This document shows positions 1-6,826 of a stretch of DNA of 9,367 nucleotides, in pieces. The DNA is taken from positions 1 through 9,367 of the forward strand of contig CAAGGQ010000125.1 in assembly GCA_900769475.1 (NCBI GenBank). The letters run 5' to 3'. Under the pieces are notes generated by a model. The model had not been told where the DNA came from. It did not search any database and worked only from the letters and a program-made list of their open reading frames with translations. A program made the translations under genes and the position numbers. Each line of letters begins with the position of its first letter. Position 1 is the stretch's first letter. This stretch comes from Clostridia bacterium (GTDB taxonomy: Bacteria > Bacillota > Clostridia > Oscillospirales > CAG-272).

Positions 1-1
1 G

Positions 2-121
2 AATCCCGTATACGTCAAGAGCATGGTGCCCGGACTTTGCGGGTATCTTGACGAGCTCTTTGGCACCGACCGCATGCCGCTGTGCAAGGAATACCTGCGG
101 CGTCTGGAAAGGAGCGCGTAA
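2..121 (+). CDS. C-terminal end of an unrecognised protein (partial)
   Basis: An open frame enters from the left edge and ends at TAA 119-121, giving 39 residues that finish in KEYLRRLERSA. The tail mixes hydrophobic and charged residues (two Cys, several Leu/Arg) and looks like a soluble, probably helical C-terminus with no membrane segment or sorting signal. The next gene starts 2 bases after this stop, and its ribosome binding site lies inside the last codons, so the two are very likely co-transcribed and perhaps translationally coupled. In many bacteria membrane-anchored transglutaminase genes follow MoxR-type ATPase and DUF58 genes. This fragment is too short to say whether it belongs to either family, so no function is assigned. 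Confidence 0.7.
   Translation, partial: NPVYVKSMVPGLCGYLDELFGTDRMPLCKEYLRRLERSA
108..114 (+). promoter_or_regulatory. Ribosome binding site that fixes the start of the double transglutaminase gene
   Basis: AAAGGAG lies 9 bases before ATG 124. An in-frame ATG at 82 lacks such a site and would overlap the preceding gene by 40 bases, so 124 is preferred. With this start the protein opens MNKQKSK and runs straight into a membrane segment, as expected for an N-terminal anchor. Confidence 0.85.
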
Positions 122-123
122 GG

Positions 124-3100
124 ATGAACAAACAAAAATCCAAGCTGTATATCATTGGCTGCACGGTCATTGGTATTTCGGCGCTACTTCTGATCTATTT
201 TGTTTTGGTATTCGCGGGCCTGGTGCACGTTACCCAAAACAAGCTGGTGTTCACCTCGGGGAGCGCCGAAAAGATCTACGATGGCACTCCCCTGACCTGC
301 GACGAATGGCGCTTTAGTGAGGGGCGCCTCCAAACGGGGCACCACGTACAGGCCGTTCTTTCGGGCACGGTCACACTGCCAGGTACGGTTCCCAACACCC
401 TTTACGTGAAGATCTTGGACGATCAGGGTCTGGACGTGACCGGAGAATACGAGATCGAATGTCGCCCCGGCAACCTCACCGTGTTCGGCCTGCCTCTGGT
501 GTTCGAATCGGGCTCGGCCAGCAAGCCCTACGATGGAACCCCCCTGTCCTCGGATGCCTGCGTTCTGGCCTCGGGCGCTCTCATGGAGGGCCACGTGTAT
601 GAGGCCGTGTCGGTGGGCATGATCACCGAGGTGGGATCGGTATCCAACCTCATTCAGGTCAAGATCTACGATGAAAAGACCGGTGAGGACGTTTCGATCT
701 TCTACGATATTGAGCTCCACCACGGCACTCTGACCATTCTGGGAGAGGGACAGACCGATCCCATCGGTGGGAACAGCGGTGGCGGAAACGGTGGCGGCGG
801 TGCCGCCGGAAGCGTGACCGGGGACATCAACGATGCCAACAAAAATCCCCAGGATACCGGCGTCCTTTTTGAGGTTGCCACCAATCGGGCCGGCCAGCTG
901 TTGCTGCGGCAGATGGTCTACGGCAATTATCTGGGGAACGGTTGGGCAAAGGATCCCGGGTGGGAGAACAACACCATTGGTATGGATCCCGATTTTCTGA
1001 CCGCCCTTGCGCTGAAGGATTCGGGCTTTGCCACGGATACCCTGCAGATCGCCTTCCGCACCTCCTGCGGCTACATGGCGCCCTACTATTATACCGCCGG
1101 GGAGCTGGAGGCTCTTCGCGAGGGCTTCAAGGAGGGGCGCATCTATTTTGGATCCTACATTCCCTTTGCTTTTGAACGCGAAAGCTACGGAACGCTGACC
1201 GACGCCTATGTGGTGGAGGAAGAGATCTACCGCAGCTTTGTTTATGAAACCTATCTCTCCCTTCCCGCTACCACCGTCGACGCCATGCGCTCCATTGCGC
1301 GGGAGGCGGGATTGGATACCGATGCCGATCGGGAAAAGCTGATCCGCGCCGTGGCCTCGTACATTCGGAAGGCGGCCACCTACAATATGAACTATGCCCC
1401 CTATCCCGAGGGAGTGGATACCGCTGTGTATTTCCTCACCGAGGCCAAGGAAGGGGTTTGCCGTCACTACGCTACCGCCGCGGTGGCCATGTATCGCGCC
1501 CTGGGCATTCCCGCCCGCTACGCTGTGGGGTATTCCGTCACCTCCACGGGCCGCGGCTGGGTTGCCGTGGAAGGGAAGAACGGCCATGCTTGGGCCGAGG
1601 TCTACGTGGACGGCCTGGGCTGGGTCAGCGTGGATCCCACCGGCGGTTCCGGTGGCTTGGGTGGTGAAGGCGGCGGGGGCGGTGAAGGCGGTGGAGGCGG
1701 CGAAGACGGTCCCACCAGCGCCATGGCTCCCGAGGAAACCGATAACCTCAATAACCGCGGTAGCGGAGGCGGCGGTGGAGGCGGCAATAGCCTGCTCTTT
1801 ACCTACGTAACCGATTCCTCCGGAAAACTGCTCTTCCGTCAGCGCAGCTACGGAGACTACAAGAAGGTGTCCTGGGGGGCTGCCACGGCCTACCGAGGCA
1901 ACGCCCTGCCCTGGAACCCTCTCAACGCGGCGGCGATGACCCTTCGGGAGACCCAGGACGGTCACTACGCCACGCTTCGGATCCTGATGGCCGGGGACGC
2001 TACCTATCTTTCCCCCTACTATCAAGTGCTTCACGATCTGAGCGCGGGCAGCGGCGACGTTTACGTGGAGAAGACCATGTACAGTCAGTACATGTATCAG
2101 CTGTCCTACCTGCCCTTTGACTACCTGGACAACGCCGGTCTGACCAGGCCCCTGGATCCTTGGGCTCTGGGAGCCAAGGATTACGAGTCCTTCGTTCACG
2201 GCGAATATCTGGAGCTTCCTGCTGATACGCGGGAGCAGATCGAGGCGATCATTCTTGCCCAAGGCTTTGCCGACATTCCCAATCAGCGCCAGCTGATCCG
2301 CGCCGTGCGGGATTACGTGCGCAACGCGGCGGTGTACAACGAGGAGTACGCCGATTATCCCGAGGACGTGGATACGGCCATCTACTTCCTCACCGAGTCG
2401 AAGGAGGGTGTGTGCCGTCACTTTGCCACGGCGGCCACCGTGCTCTATCGTGCTCTGGGGATCCCTGCCCGCTATACAGTGGGATATTCCTCCTATGCCA
2501 CGGCAGGGAAAGAGATCGAGGTGACCACGCAACAGGGCCACGCTTGGGTAGAGATCTACCTGGATAACATTGGCTGGGTGGCCATTGATCCCACCCCCTC
2601 TCAAGTGGACGAGGACGAGGCCTGGACTCTTTCTCCCGAGTCTCTGGAGAAGGAATACGACGGCACGCCCCTTTCTGCCGTGGGAGCCGACGTGGAGCTT
2701 CGCGGCGGCGCTTTGCTGCCCGGGCACACCATCGTGGCCGAGGTGGAGGGCGAGATCACCGAGGTTGGCACGGGGCTTTCCCGCATTGTCAGCTATCGGG
2801 TCCTGGATGCCGACGGCAACGACGTTACGGATCAATATCCCATACGCCCGGAGACGGGAAGTCTGACGGTATATCCCATTTCGCTGGAGGTGACCACCGG
2901 TGGGGGCTCCAAGTCCTACGACGGTACGCCTCTGGTCAATCCCGATTGGCAGCTGACCGAGGGTCGGGTGCTGCCCGGGCATACCCTGCTGGCCGGCACC
3001 ACCGGATCCATCACCAAGGTGGGACTGCTCTTCAATACCCTGGCCTGGGACGTGGTGGATGCCGAGGGACGCTCGGTGGCCCATTGCTACAAAATACAGG

Positions 3101-3417
3101 TGGTCTCGGGTGTGCTGGGCGTTCTTCCTGCGGATCTCACGGTCAAGGCACAGAGCACCACCATGATCTACACGCCCCCCACGGGAGAGGCGGAGCCGGG
3201 CTACGATACCGTGTCCTTCCCCAAGTACGATCTGGAGGGCGTGTTCCCCGAGGGACATACCCTTGCGGTGGACTTTATGAACGTTCCTTATTCGGTTGGT
3301 CTTTACGATAACGTGATCCTGGGCGTGACGGTGTTCAACGCGCAGGGGGAGGACGTGACCAACTGCTTCTCCATTCACTACGTGAACGGGCAGATCAAGA
3401 TCCTGCCGCCCACGTAA
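124..3417 (+). CDS. Membrane-anchored protein with tandem transglutaminase-like domains and YDG-type repeats
   Basis: The product has 1097 residues. A short basic N-terminus (MNKQKSK) precedes one hydrophobic segment at about 8-32, which predicts a cytoplasmic N-terminus and an extracellular body. In order come YDG-type repeats at 40-122 and 123-207 (YDG at 52-54 and 136-138), a Gly/Asn/Ser linker at 215-229, transglutaminase-like module 1 at 247-506, a Gly/Glu linker at 507-554, module 2 at 557-824, and three further repeats at 832-1097 (YDG at 845-847 and 932-934; the last lacks the motif). Both modules keep a Cys-His-Asp triad: C446/H488/D504 and C764/H806/D822, in the contexts GVCRH, GHAW and DPT. 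This family (Transglut_core superfamily) includes cross-linking enzymes, peptidases and amidases, so the chemistry is open. No LPXTG motif or C-terminal membrane segment is seen. The gene is second in a likely operon, followed by a YDG-repeat partner. The architecture is clear; the substrate is unknown. Confidence 0.93.
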   Translation: MNKQKSKLYIIGCTVIGISALLLIYFVLVFAGLVHVTQNKLVFTSGSAEKIYDGTPLTCDEWRFSEGRLQTGHHVQAVLSGTVTLPGTVPNTLYVKILDDQGLDVTGEYEIECRPGNLTVFGLPLVFESGSASKPYDGTPLSSDACVLASGALMEGHVYEAVSVGMITEVGSVSNLIQVKIYDEKTGEDVSIFYDIELHHGTLTILGEGQTDPIGGNSGGGNGGGGAAGSVTGDINDANKNPQDTGVLFEVATNRAGQLLLRQMVYGNYLGNGWAKDPGWENNTIGMDPDFLTALALKDSGFATDTLQIAFRTSCGYMAPYYYTAGELEALREGFKEGRIYFGSYIPFAFERESYGTLTDAYVVEEEIYRSFVYETYLSLPATTVDAMRSIAREAGLDTDADREKLIRAVASYIRKAATYNMNYAPYPEGVDTAVYFLTEAKEGVCRHYATAAVAMYRALGIPARYAVGYSVTSTGRGWVAVEGKNGHAWAEVYVDGLGWVSVDPTGGSGGLGGEGGGGGEGGGGGEDGPTSAMAPEETDNLNNRGSGGGGGGGNSLLFTYVTDSSGKLLFRQRSYGDYKKVSWGAATAYRGNALPWNPLNAAAMTLRETQDGHYATLRILMAGDATYLSPYYQVLHDLSAGSGDVYVEKTMYSQYMYQLSYLPFDYLDNAGLTRPLDPWALGAKDYESFVHGEYLELPADTREQIEAIILAQGFADIPNQRQLIRAVRDYVRNAAVYNEEYADYPEDVDTAIYFLTESKEGVCRHFATAATVLYRALGIPARYTVGYSSYATAGKEIEVTTQQGHAWVEIYLDNIGWVAIDPTPSQVDEDEAWTLSPESLEKEYDGTPLSAVGADVELRGGALLPGHTIVAEVEGEITEVGTGLSRIVSYRVLDADGNDVTDQYPIRPETGSLTVYPISLEVTTGGGSKSYDGTPLVNPDWQLTEGRVLPGHTLLAGTTGSITKVGLLFNTLAWDVVDAEGRSVAHCYKIQVVSGVLGVLPADLTVKAQSTTMIYTPPTGEAEPGYDTVSFPKYDLEGVFPEGHTLAVDFMNVPYSVGLYDNVILGVTVFNAQGEDVTNCFSIHYVNGQIKILPPT
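241..744 (+). repeat. Two N-terminal YDG-type repeats of the transglutaminase protein
   Basis: Residues 40-122 and 123-207 share one pattern: a short strand, then S-A-x-K-x-Y-D-G-T-P-L, a central G-x-V-x-x-V-G/P-x-V-x-N segment, an acidic D-x-x-G-x-D-V turn, and a closing G-x-L-T-V/I-x-G strand. The repeats are about 83-85 residues and resemble the beta-grasp-like YDG/MBG domains of bacterial surface proteins. They probably act as a stalk between the membrane and the enzyme modules. Confidence 0.8.
261..290 (+). repeat. DNA-level repeat copy shared with the next gene (copy 1)
   Basis: Thirty bases coding the first SAEKIYDGTP motif match bases 4101-4130 of the next gene with one mismatch (C267 versus G4107). 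The last 23 bases are identical, including synonymous positions. Confidence 0.85.
766..810 (+). repeat. Glycine-rich linker 1
   Basis: Residues 215-229 are nearly all Gly with two Asn and one Ser (GGNSGGGNGGGG, then AAG). The segment separates the N-terminal repeats from the first transglutaminase module and is probably a flexible hinge. Confidence 0.85.
862..1641 (+). other. Transglutaminase-like module 1 (domain)
   Basis: Residues 247-506 open with an LLLRQ-x-x-YGNY-x-x-x-W segment like the beta-rich lead-in found before many bacterial transglutaminase cores. A helical stretch follows, then the core: EGVCRHYATAA around C446, ALGIPARYAVGY, GHAWAEVYVD around H488, and GWVSVDPT around D504. 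The Cys-to-His spacing is 42 residues and His-to-Asp is 16, the same as in module 2. All three catalytic positions are present, so activity is expected. Confidence 0.88.
1642..1785 (+). repeat. Glycine-rich linker 2 with an 18-base tandem repeat
   Basis: Residues 507-554 join the two enzyme modules. Bases 1663-1680 and 1681-1698 are near-identical 18-base units (each coding G-E-G-G-G-G), and 1699-1707 begins a third. A run of seven Gly follows at 1765-1785. The middle (about 528-545) is non-glycine, ending near DNLNNR. The repeat could gain or lose units by slippage without shifting the frame. Confidence 0.85.
1792..2595 (+). other. Transglutaminase-like module 2 (domain)
   Basis: Residues 557-824 repeat the whole of module 1, not only its core: an LLFRQ-x-x-YGDY lead-in, a helical region, then KEGVCRHFATAA around C764, ALGIPARYTVGY, GHAWVEIYLD around H806 and GWVAIDPT around D822. 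The two cores are strongly alike while the lead-ins have diverged, which points to an old tandem duplication with both active sites kept under selection. Confidence 0.88.
2617..3414 (+). repeat. Three C-terminal YDG-type repeats of the transglutaminase protein
   Basis: Repeats at residues 832-917, 918-1003 and 1004-1097. The first two carry EYDGTPL and SYDGTPL and the usual acidic turns (DADGNDVT, DAEGRSV). The third keeps the later part of the pattern (GHTL, NAQGEDVTN, GQIKILP) but has IYTPP where YDG is expected. They place the enzyme modules in the middle of the chain, with repeats at both ends. Confidence 0.78.
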
Positions 3418-3446
3418 TTGCAACCATGCTTATGATACTCTACGGA

Positions 3447-3453
3447 AAGGAGG
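3447..3453 (+). promoter_or_regulatory. Ribosome binding site supporting a TTG start
   Basis: AAGGAGG lies 9 bases before TTG 3463. The next in-frame ATG (3490) has no comparable site. This near-perfect Shine-Dalgarno sequence therefore decides for the TTG start. Confidence 0.85.
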
Positions 3454-3462
3454 AATATCGCT

Positions 3463-6400
3463 TTGAATTACCAAGCCTATGAGGAAAAGATGCAACGGAT
3501 CGCCGTGCGATTGAATTGGATCCGCAAGCGCCGCTACTGGCTGCTGGCCGGCGGTATTGCTCTTTTGACTCTTTGCGCCACCCTTCTTCTTATGCAGGGC
3601 GCGCTGCTCTCGGACGCCGTAGCGCCCGCCGAGCCTCTGACCTACGGATCCTCTCCCTCCTTCCGCGCCAACGCCTTTTTGGGGCGGGTGACCTACGAAT
3701 ACCGGGCCGAGGGAGAGCCCGAGGGCTGGAGCGAGGAGCCGCCCCGCATGCCGGGCAACTACTTGGCGCGGGCGGTGAGTCACCGTACCTTTGGTCGGGT
3801 GACCCACGGCGCCGAGCTGGCCTTTACCATTCTTCCCGCACCTCTCACCCTTCGCCCCGCTGATCAAGTGATCTACGGCGATCTTCCCACCGGCGTGGCC
3901 CACGGCCTGCAATACGGTGACCGCCTGTCCTGTACGGTGCTGACGGGCAAAGAGGATGCCACGGGCTTTTTGGCCGAGATCGATCCCGCCTCGGTGCGCA
4001 TCCTGGATGCGGCGGGGAACGACGTGACCGCGGCCTATCTTCTTACTTATGAACCGCAATCGGTAACCATCCTGCCCCGTCCCATTACGGTGAGTCTGTC
4101 GAGCGCGGAAAAGATCTACGATGGCACTCCTCTTTCGGCCACGGGATACCGCATCACCGAAGGGAGTTTGGTGGAAGGGGACGAATTGCGCCTGCACGGC
4201 TTCCCCGAGCTGACCGACGTAACGCCGGGAGGCCTGGAGAATCGGCCGAGCAGCATTCGGGTGACCACCTCTACCGGGGTGGATCACAGCGCCCGCTATC
4301 GGATCACCACCGTGTCCGGGCGCTTGACCATTCTGCCCCGTCCCATTACGGTTCGGACGGAAAGCGCGGAAAAGATTTATGACGGCACCGATCTCTTTGC
4401 CACCGAGGTCACCCTTGTGGAGGGAACGCTGGTGGAAGGGCAGACCATGACCTACGATCTTGCCGCCGGGCTTTGCGCTCTGCGCACGGCGGGGAGCATC
4501 GAGAACCGTCCGGGCATCCGCATCAGCTACTACGGTAGCGGCCGTGACTGTTCCAATAATTATTCCATTACGTATCAATGCGGCACCCTCACGGTGCATC
4601 CTCGCCCCATCTGCGTCCGCGCCTCCAGCTATACCTGGTACTATGACCGCGAGGTTCACCACGGCGAAGATCTCTCTCCCATGTTCACCATGGAAAAGGG
4701 AGAGGGCTTCTACAGCATGGTGACGGGGGATGTTATCACCTTTGACGGGGGCTCCCAGATCCAACCCGTGGGCAGTGTTTCCAACGTACTGGTCAGTCCC
4801 AAGGTGGTGGATGGGGACGGCAATGACGTCACCTCCTCCTACGCCATCACTTGTTTGAAGGGAACCCTTACGGTGTTGCCTTGCCCCATTACCATTCGTC
4901 CTCTTTCCCAAACCTGGGAGTACAGCGGCGTGAGCGAGGCCGAGAAGCAAAGCTGGGTCATCCCCGAGTTCGGCTATCCAGACGGAACCCTGCCTGGTCT
5001 GAGTAATGGCAACGTGATCGACATTACCATGCCCGAAGCCGTCCGTCCCTTGTTAATGGAGGAATATCGAGCCTACTACAGCCCCGATTCCTTCCCCGTG
5101 GATGCGGGAACCTACGTCTATAATCCCTTGGAAATTCAGATCCAGGATACGGCCCTGCAAAACAAAGACGTGACCGAGTATTTTGAAATTTACACGGTGA
5201 GCGGGGAATTCACGGTAAGCAAGCGGAACATTCGCCTTACCACGTCCGATAAAAGCTGGGTGTATGACGGCCTGGAGCATTCCAATCCCTATTGTGTTCT
5301 GGCGCATCTTCGCGGTAACGGCCTGAATTGGACGGTGGATACCACCGTATCGGCCCTGGCCGTGGCACACTCCATAGAGGTGGAGATCACGGCCAGCCTG
5401 ACCGACGCCGGAACGCGGGAGAACCGCCCCTCCAGCGTGATCATTCGGGATCATACCGGCCGGGACGTGACCGTAAACTATAACATTCAGTACAACTGTG
5501 GCACGCTGACTGTGGTTCCGCGCCCCCTGTACCTCATTCCCCAGGACGTTTCCCTGGTTTATAACGGGGAGTATCAGTCCCCCAGCAGTGCCGAAGGATA
5601 CTATAAAGAAGTGTATCTGTCGCTCGGGGAGGGGAAGAGCTCCGATGCGAAGCCGTTGGACGGAGCAGTGCTGTACGAGGGCCTGCTCCGCGAGCTGGGG
5701 CACTACCTGAAGGTGGTGCGCACCGACGGCATGGCAAGGGAAGCGGGAGTACACACCTTCTCCCTGACCTCGGCCAACGTATGGGACGCCAACAACCGCG
5801 ACGTGACTCACAACTACGCCATTGAGTTCCTGGCGGATCAAAACCGAGCCCACTTCTACATTCTTCCCCGACCCATCACCATTACCACCGAGAGTGCCCA
5901 AAAGCTCTTTGACGGCACCGTGCTCCGGGGGGAGAAATTCTGGGTCAGCCAGGGTCCCCTGGTAGAGGGACACACCCTGGAAGGAGAAGCCTGGGGCGAG
6001 CAGTTGGGCGTTGGTTCTTCCAAGACTCTGCTACAATGGTTCAAGATCCTGGACGCCGAGGGGGAAAACGTGACCCACAATTACATTGCCACCACCGATT
6101 GGGGATGGCTCACGGTGCTGGAGCGTCCCGAAACGCCGCTTCTGGAGATCCGTCCCTACCACATTCAACGAACCTACACGGGCACGGAGGTCTCCTGCCC
6201 CAATAACGCCTTCTGGATCGCGGCGGGCGGGGAACATCTTCCCAAGGGCTACCGCATCGAAACCGAGATACAGGGCACCTACGTGGAGATCGGCGACTGG
6301 GAGACCCGCTTCCTTTGGATCCGCATCTACGATGCCGAGGGCAACGATATCACCGAGCAATTCAGTGTGAAGGCCCCCAACGGCACCATTTCCATTCAGC

Positions 6401-6798
6401 GCATCCGCCTGGATATTTCCTCGGAATCGGCACAAAAGATCTACGACGGAAAGCCTCTGACCAATTCCGTGTCCTACATTTCCTTTGGACGCCTGCTGGA
6501 GGGGCACTCCCTGGTTGCTACGGTGAGCGGGGAGCAGACCGAGGTGGGCAGCTCCCGCAACGAGATCGTTTCCGCGGTGATCTTTGACGAGATGGGCAAC
6601 GACGTGAGCAGCTATTACGAGATCAACCTCAAGCCCGGAACGCTGACCGTGCATCCCGATCCCGACCAACCCACCCCAGACGTGGACGCGGACCGGCCGA
6701 CGGTCGACGTTCCGGAGGAACCCGCCGTTCCTCCGGTCATTGCGGATGAAACCGAACCCGCCCTCGTGGAATTGGAAGAACAAAAAGAAAAAAATTAA
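3463..6798 (+). CDS. Membrane-anchored surface protein built of ten YDG-type repeats
   Basis: The product has 1111 residues and starts at TTG. A basic cytoplasmic stretch ends in RKRR (21-24), then one hydrophobic segment at about 25-46 anchors the chain, leaving the rest outside. Residues 58-126 form an Ig-like domain (VTYEYR...MPGNYLARA pattern). Ten YDG-type repeats follow, starting near residues 127, 207, 294, 382, 475, 588, 688, 804, 889 and 981 and mostly joined by L/H-P-R-P-I. The motif varies: IYGD, KIYDG (219-221), KIYDG (306-308), YYD, EYSG, VYDG (601-603), VYNG, LFDG (816-818), TYTG, KIYDG (994-996). The tail, 1065-1111, is rich in Pro, Asp and Glu. No catalytic motif, LPXTG or C-terminal membrane segment is visible. 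It lies 45 bases after the transglutaminase gene and is probably co-transcribed. A structural or adhesive stalk, or a substrate or scaffold for the enzyme, is inferred. The function is not established. Confidence 0.9.
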   Translation: MNYQAYEEKMQRIAVRLNWIRKRRYWLLAGGIALLTLCATLLLMQGALLSDAVAPAEPLTYGSSPSFRANAFLGRVTYEYRAEGEPEGWSEEPPRMPGNYLARAVSHRTFGRVTHGAELAFTILPAPLTLRPADQVIYGDLPTGVAHGLQYGDRLSCTVLTGKEDATGFLAEIDPASVRILDAAGNDVTAAYLLTYEPQSVTILPRPITVSLSSAEKIYDGTPLSATGYRITEGSLVEGDELRLHGFPELTDVTPGGLENRPSSIRVTTSTGVDHSARYRITTVSGRLTILPRPITVRTESAEKIYDGTDLFATEVTLVEGTLVEGQTMTYDLAAGLCALRTAGSIENRPGIRISYYGSGRDCSNNYSITYQCGTLTVHPRPICVRASSYTWYYDREVHHGEDLSPMFTMEKGEGFYSMVTGDVITFDGGSQIQPVGSVSNVLVSPKVVDGDGNDVTSSYAITCLKGTLTVLPCPITIRPLSQTWEYSGVSEAEKQSWVIPEFGYPDGTLPGLSNGNVIDITMPEAVRPLLMEEYRAYYSPDSFPVDAGTYVYNPLEIQIQDTALQNKDVTEYFEIYTVSGEFTVSKRNIRLTTSDKSWVYDGLEHSNPYCVLAHLRGNGLNWTVDTTVSALAVAHSIEVEITASLTDAGTRENRPSSVIIRDHTGRDVTVNYNIQYNCGTLTVVPRPLYLIPQDVSLVYNGEYQSPSSAEGYYKEVYLSLGEGKSSDAKPLDGAVLYEGLLRELGHYLKVVRTDGMAREAGVHTFSLTSANVWDANNRDVTHNYAIEFLADQNRAHFYILPRPITITTESAQKLFDGTVLRGEKFWVSQGPLVEGHTLEGEAWGEQLGVGSSKTLLQWFKILDAEGENVTHNYIATTDWGWLTVLERPETPLLEIRPYHIQRTYTGTEVSCPNNAFWIAAGGEHLPKGYRIETEIQGTYVEIGDWETRFLWIRIYDAEGNDITEQFSVKAPNGTISIQRIRLDISSESAQKIYDGKPLTNSVSYISFGRLLEGHSLVATVSGEQTEVGSSRNEIVSAVIFDEMGNDVSSYYEINLKPGTLTVHPDPDQPTPDVDADRPTVDVPEEPAVPPVIADETEPALVELEEQKEKN
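4072..4115 (+). repeat. DNA-level repeat, partner of 4333-4376
   Basis: Bases 4072-4091 are identical to 4333-4352, and 4102-4115 are identical to 4363-4376, with ten diverged bases between them. The offset is 261 bases, exactly 87 codons and one repeat unit. It marks units 2 and 3 as the most recent duplication or exchange in the array. Confidence 0.85.
4101..4130 (+). repeat. DNA-level repeat copy shared with the previous gene (copy 2)
   Basis: This is the partner of bases 261-290 in the transglutaminase gene, with 29 of 30 bases matching. It codes the SAEKIYDGTP motif of unit 2. Confidence 0.85.
4333..4376 (+). repeat. DNA-level repeat, partner of 4072-4115
   Basis: This is the start of repeat unit 3, one 261-base unit after its partner. 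It covers the end of an L-P-R-P-I-T-V linker and part of the SAEKIYD motif. Confidence 0.85.
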
Positions 6799-6812
6799 AA
6801 TAAAACATTTTT

Positions 6813-6818
6813 AGGAGG
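6813..6818 (+). promoter_or_regulatory. Ribosome binding site of the polytopic membrane protein
   Basis: AGGAGG lies 8 bases before ATG 6827, in a 28-base A+T-rich gap. It supports this start and independent translation initiation within the operon. Confidence 0.85.
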
Positions 6819-6826
6819 ATTCTCTT

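Larger units (their letters stand above)
3841..6654 (+). repeat. Array of ten YDG-type repeats
   Basis: The array covers residues 127-1064. Units are about 80-95 residues, except units 5 (about 113) and 7 (about 116), which carry insertions before the acidic turn. Each unit begins with a P-I-T-V-like strand, has the YDG position 10-15 residues in, then an acidic N/D-D-V-T turn with aromatic residues, and ends in G-T-L-T-V-x-P. Units 2, 3, 8 and 10 are closest to consensus; 1, 5 and 9 are most diverged. Confidence 0.82.

Noticed and set aside
82..123. An upstream in-frame ATG giving a protein 14 residues longer
   Set aside because: It lies inside the preceding gene without a suitable ribosome binding site. 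ATG 124 has AAAGGAG 9 bases before it and leads directly into the membrane anchor.
184..3423. A 1079-codon open frame on the minus strand, opposite the transglutaminase gene
   Set aside because: It is aligned codon for codon with the sense gene and exists because TTA, CTA and TCA are avoided there. Its product is rich in His, Gly, Arg and Val with no domain pattern, and it has no convincing ribosome binding site.
241..6654. The regular repeats as a CRISPR array or mobile-element repeats
   Set aside because: The periodicity is in the protein (about 85 residues), the DNA copies are diverged, and no spacers, transposase or terminal repeats are visible.
3430..6783. Long minus-strand frames opposite the repeat-protein gene (3430-4950, 5053-5973, 6031-6783)
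   Set aside because: These are the same codon-aligned shadow effect, interrupted only where the sense gene uses TTA (5053) or CTA (6031).
124..6798. Two adjacent genes of apparently equal length (1111 residues each) suggesting whole-gene duplication
   Set aside because: With the corrected start the first product has 1097 residues, and the domain orders differ entirely. Only the repeat units are related.
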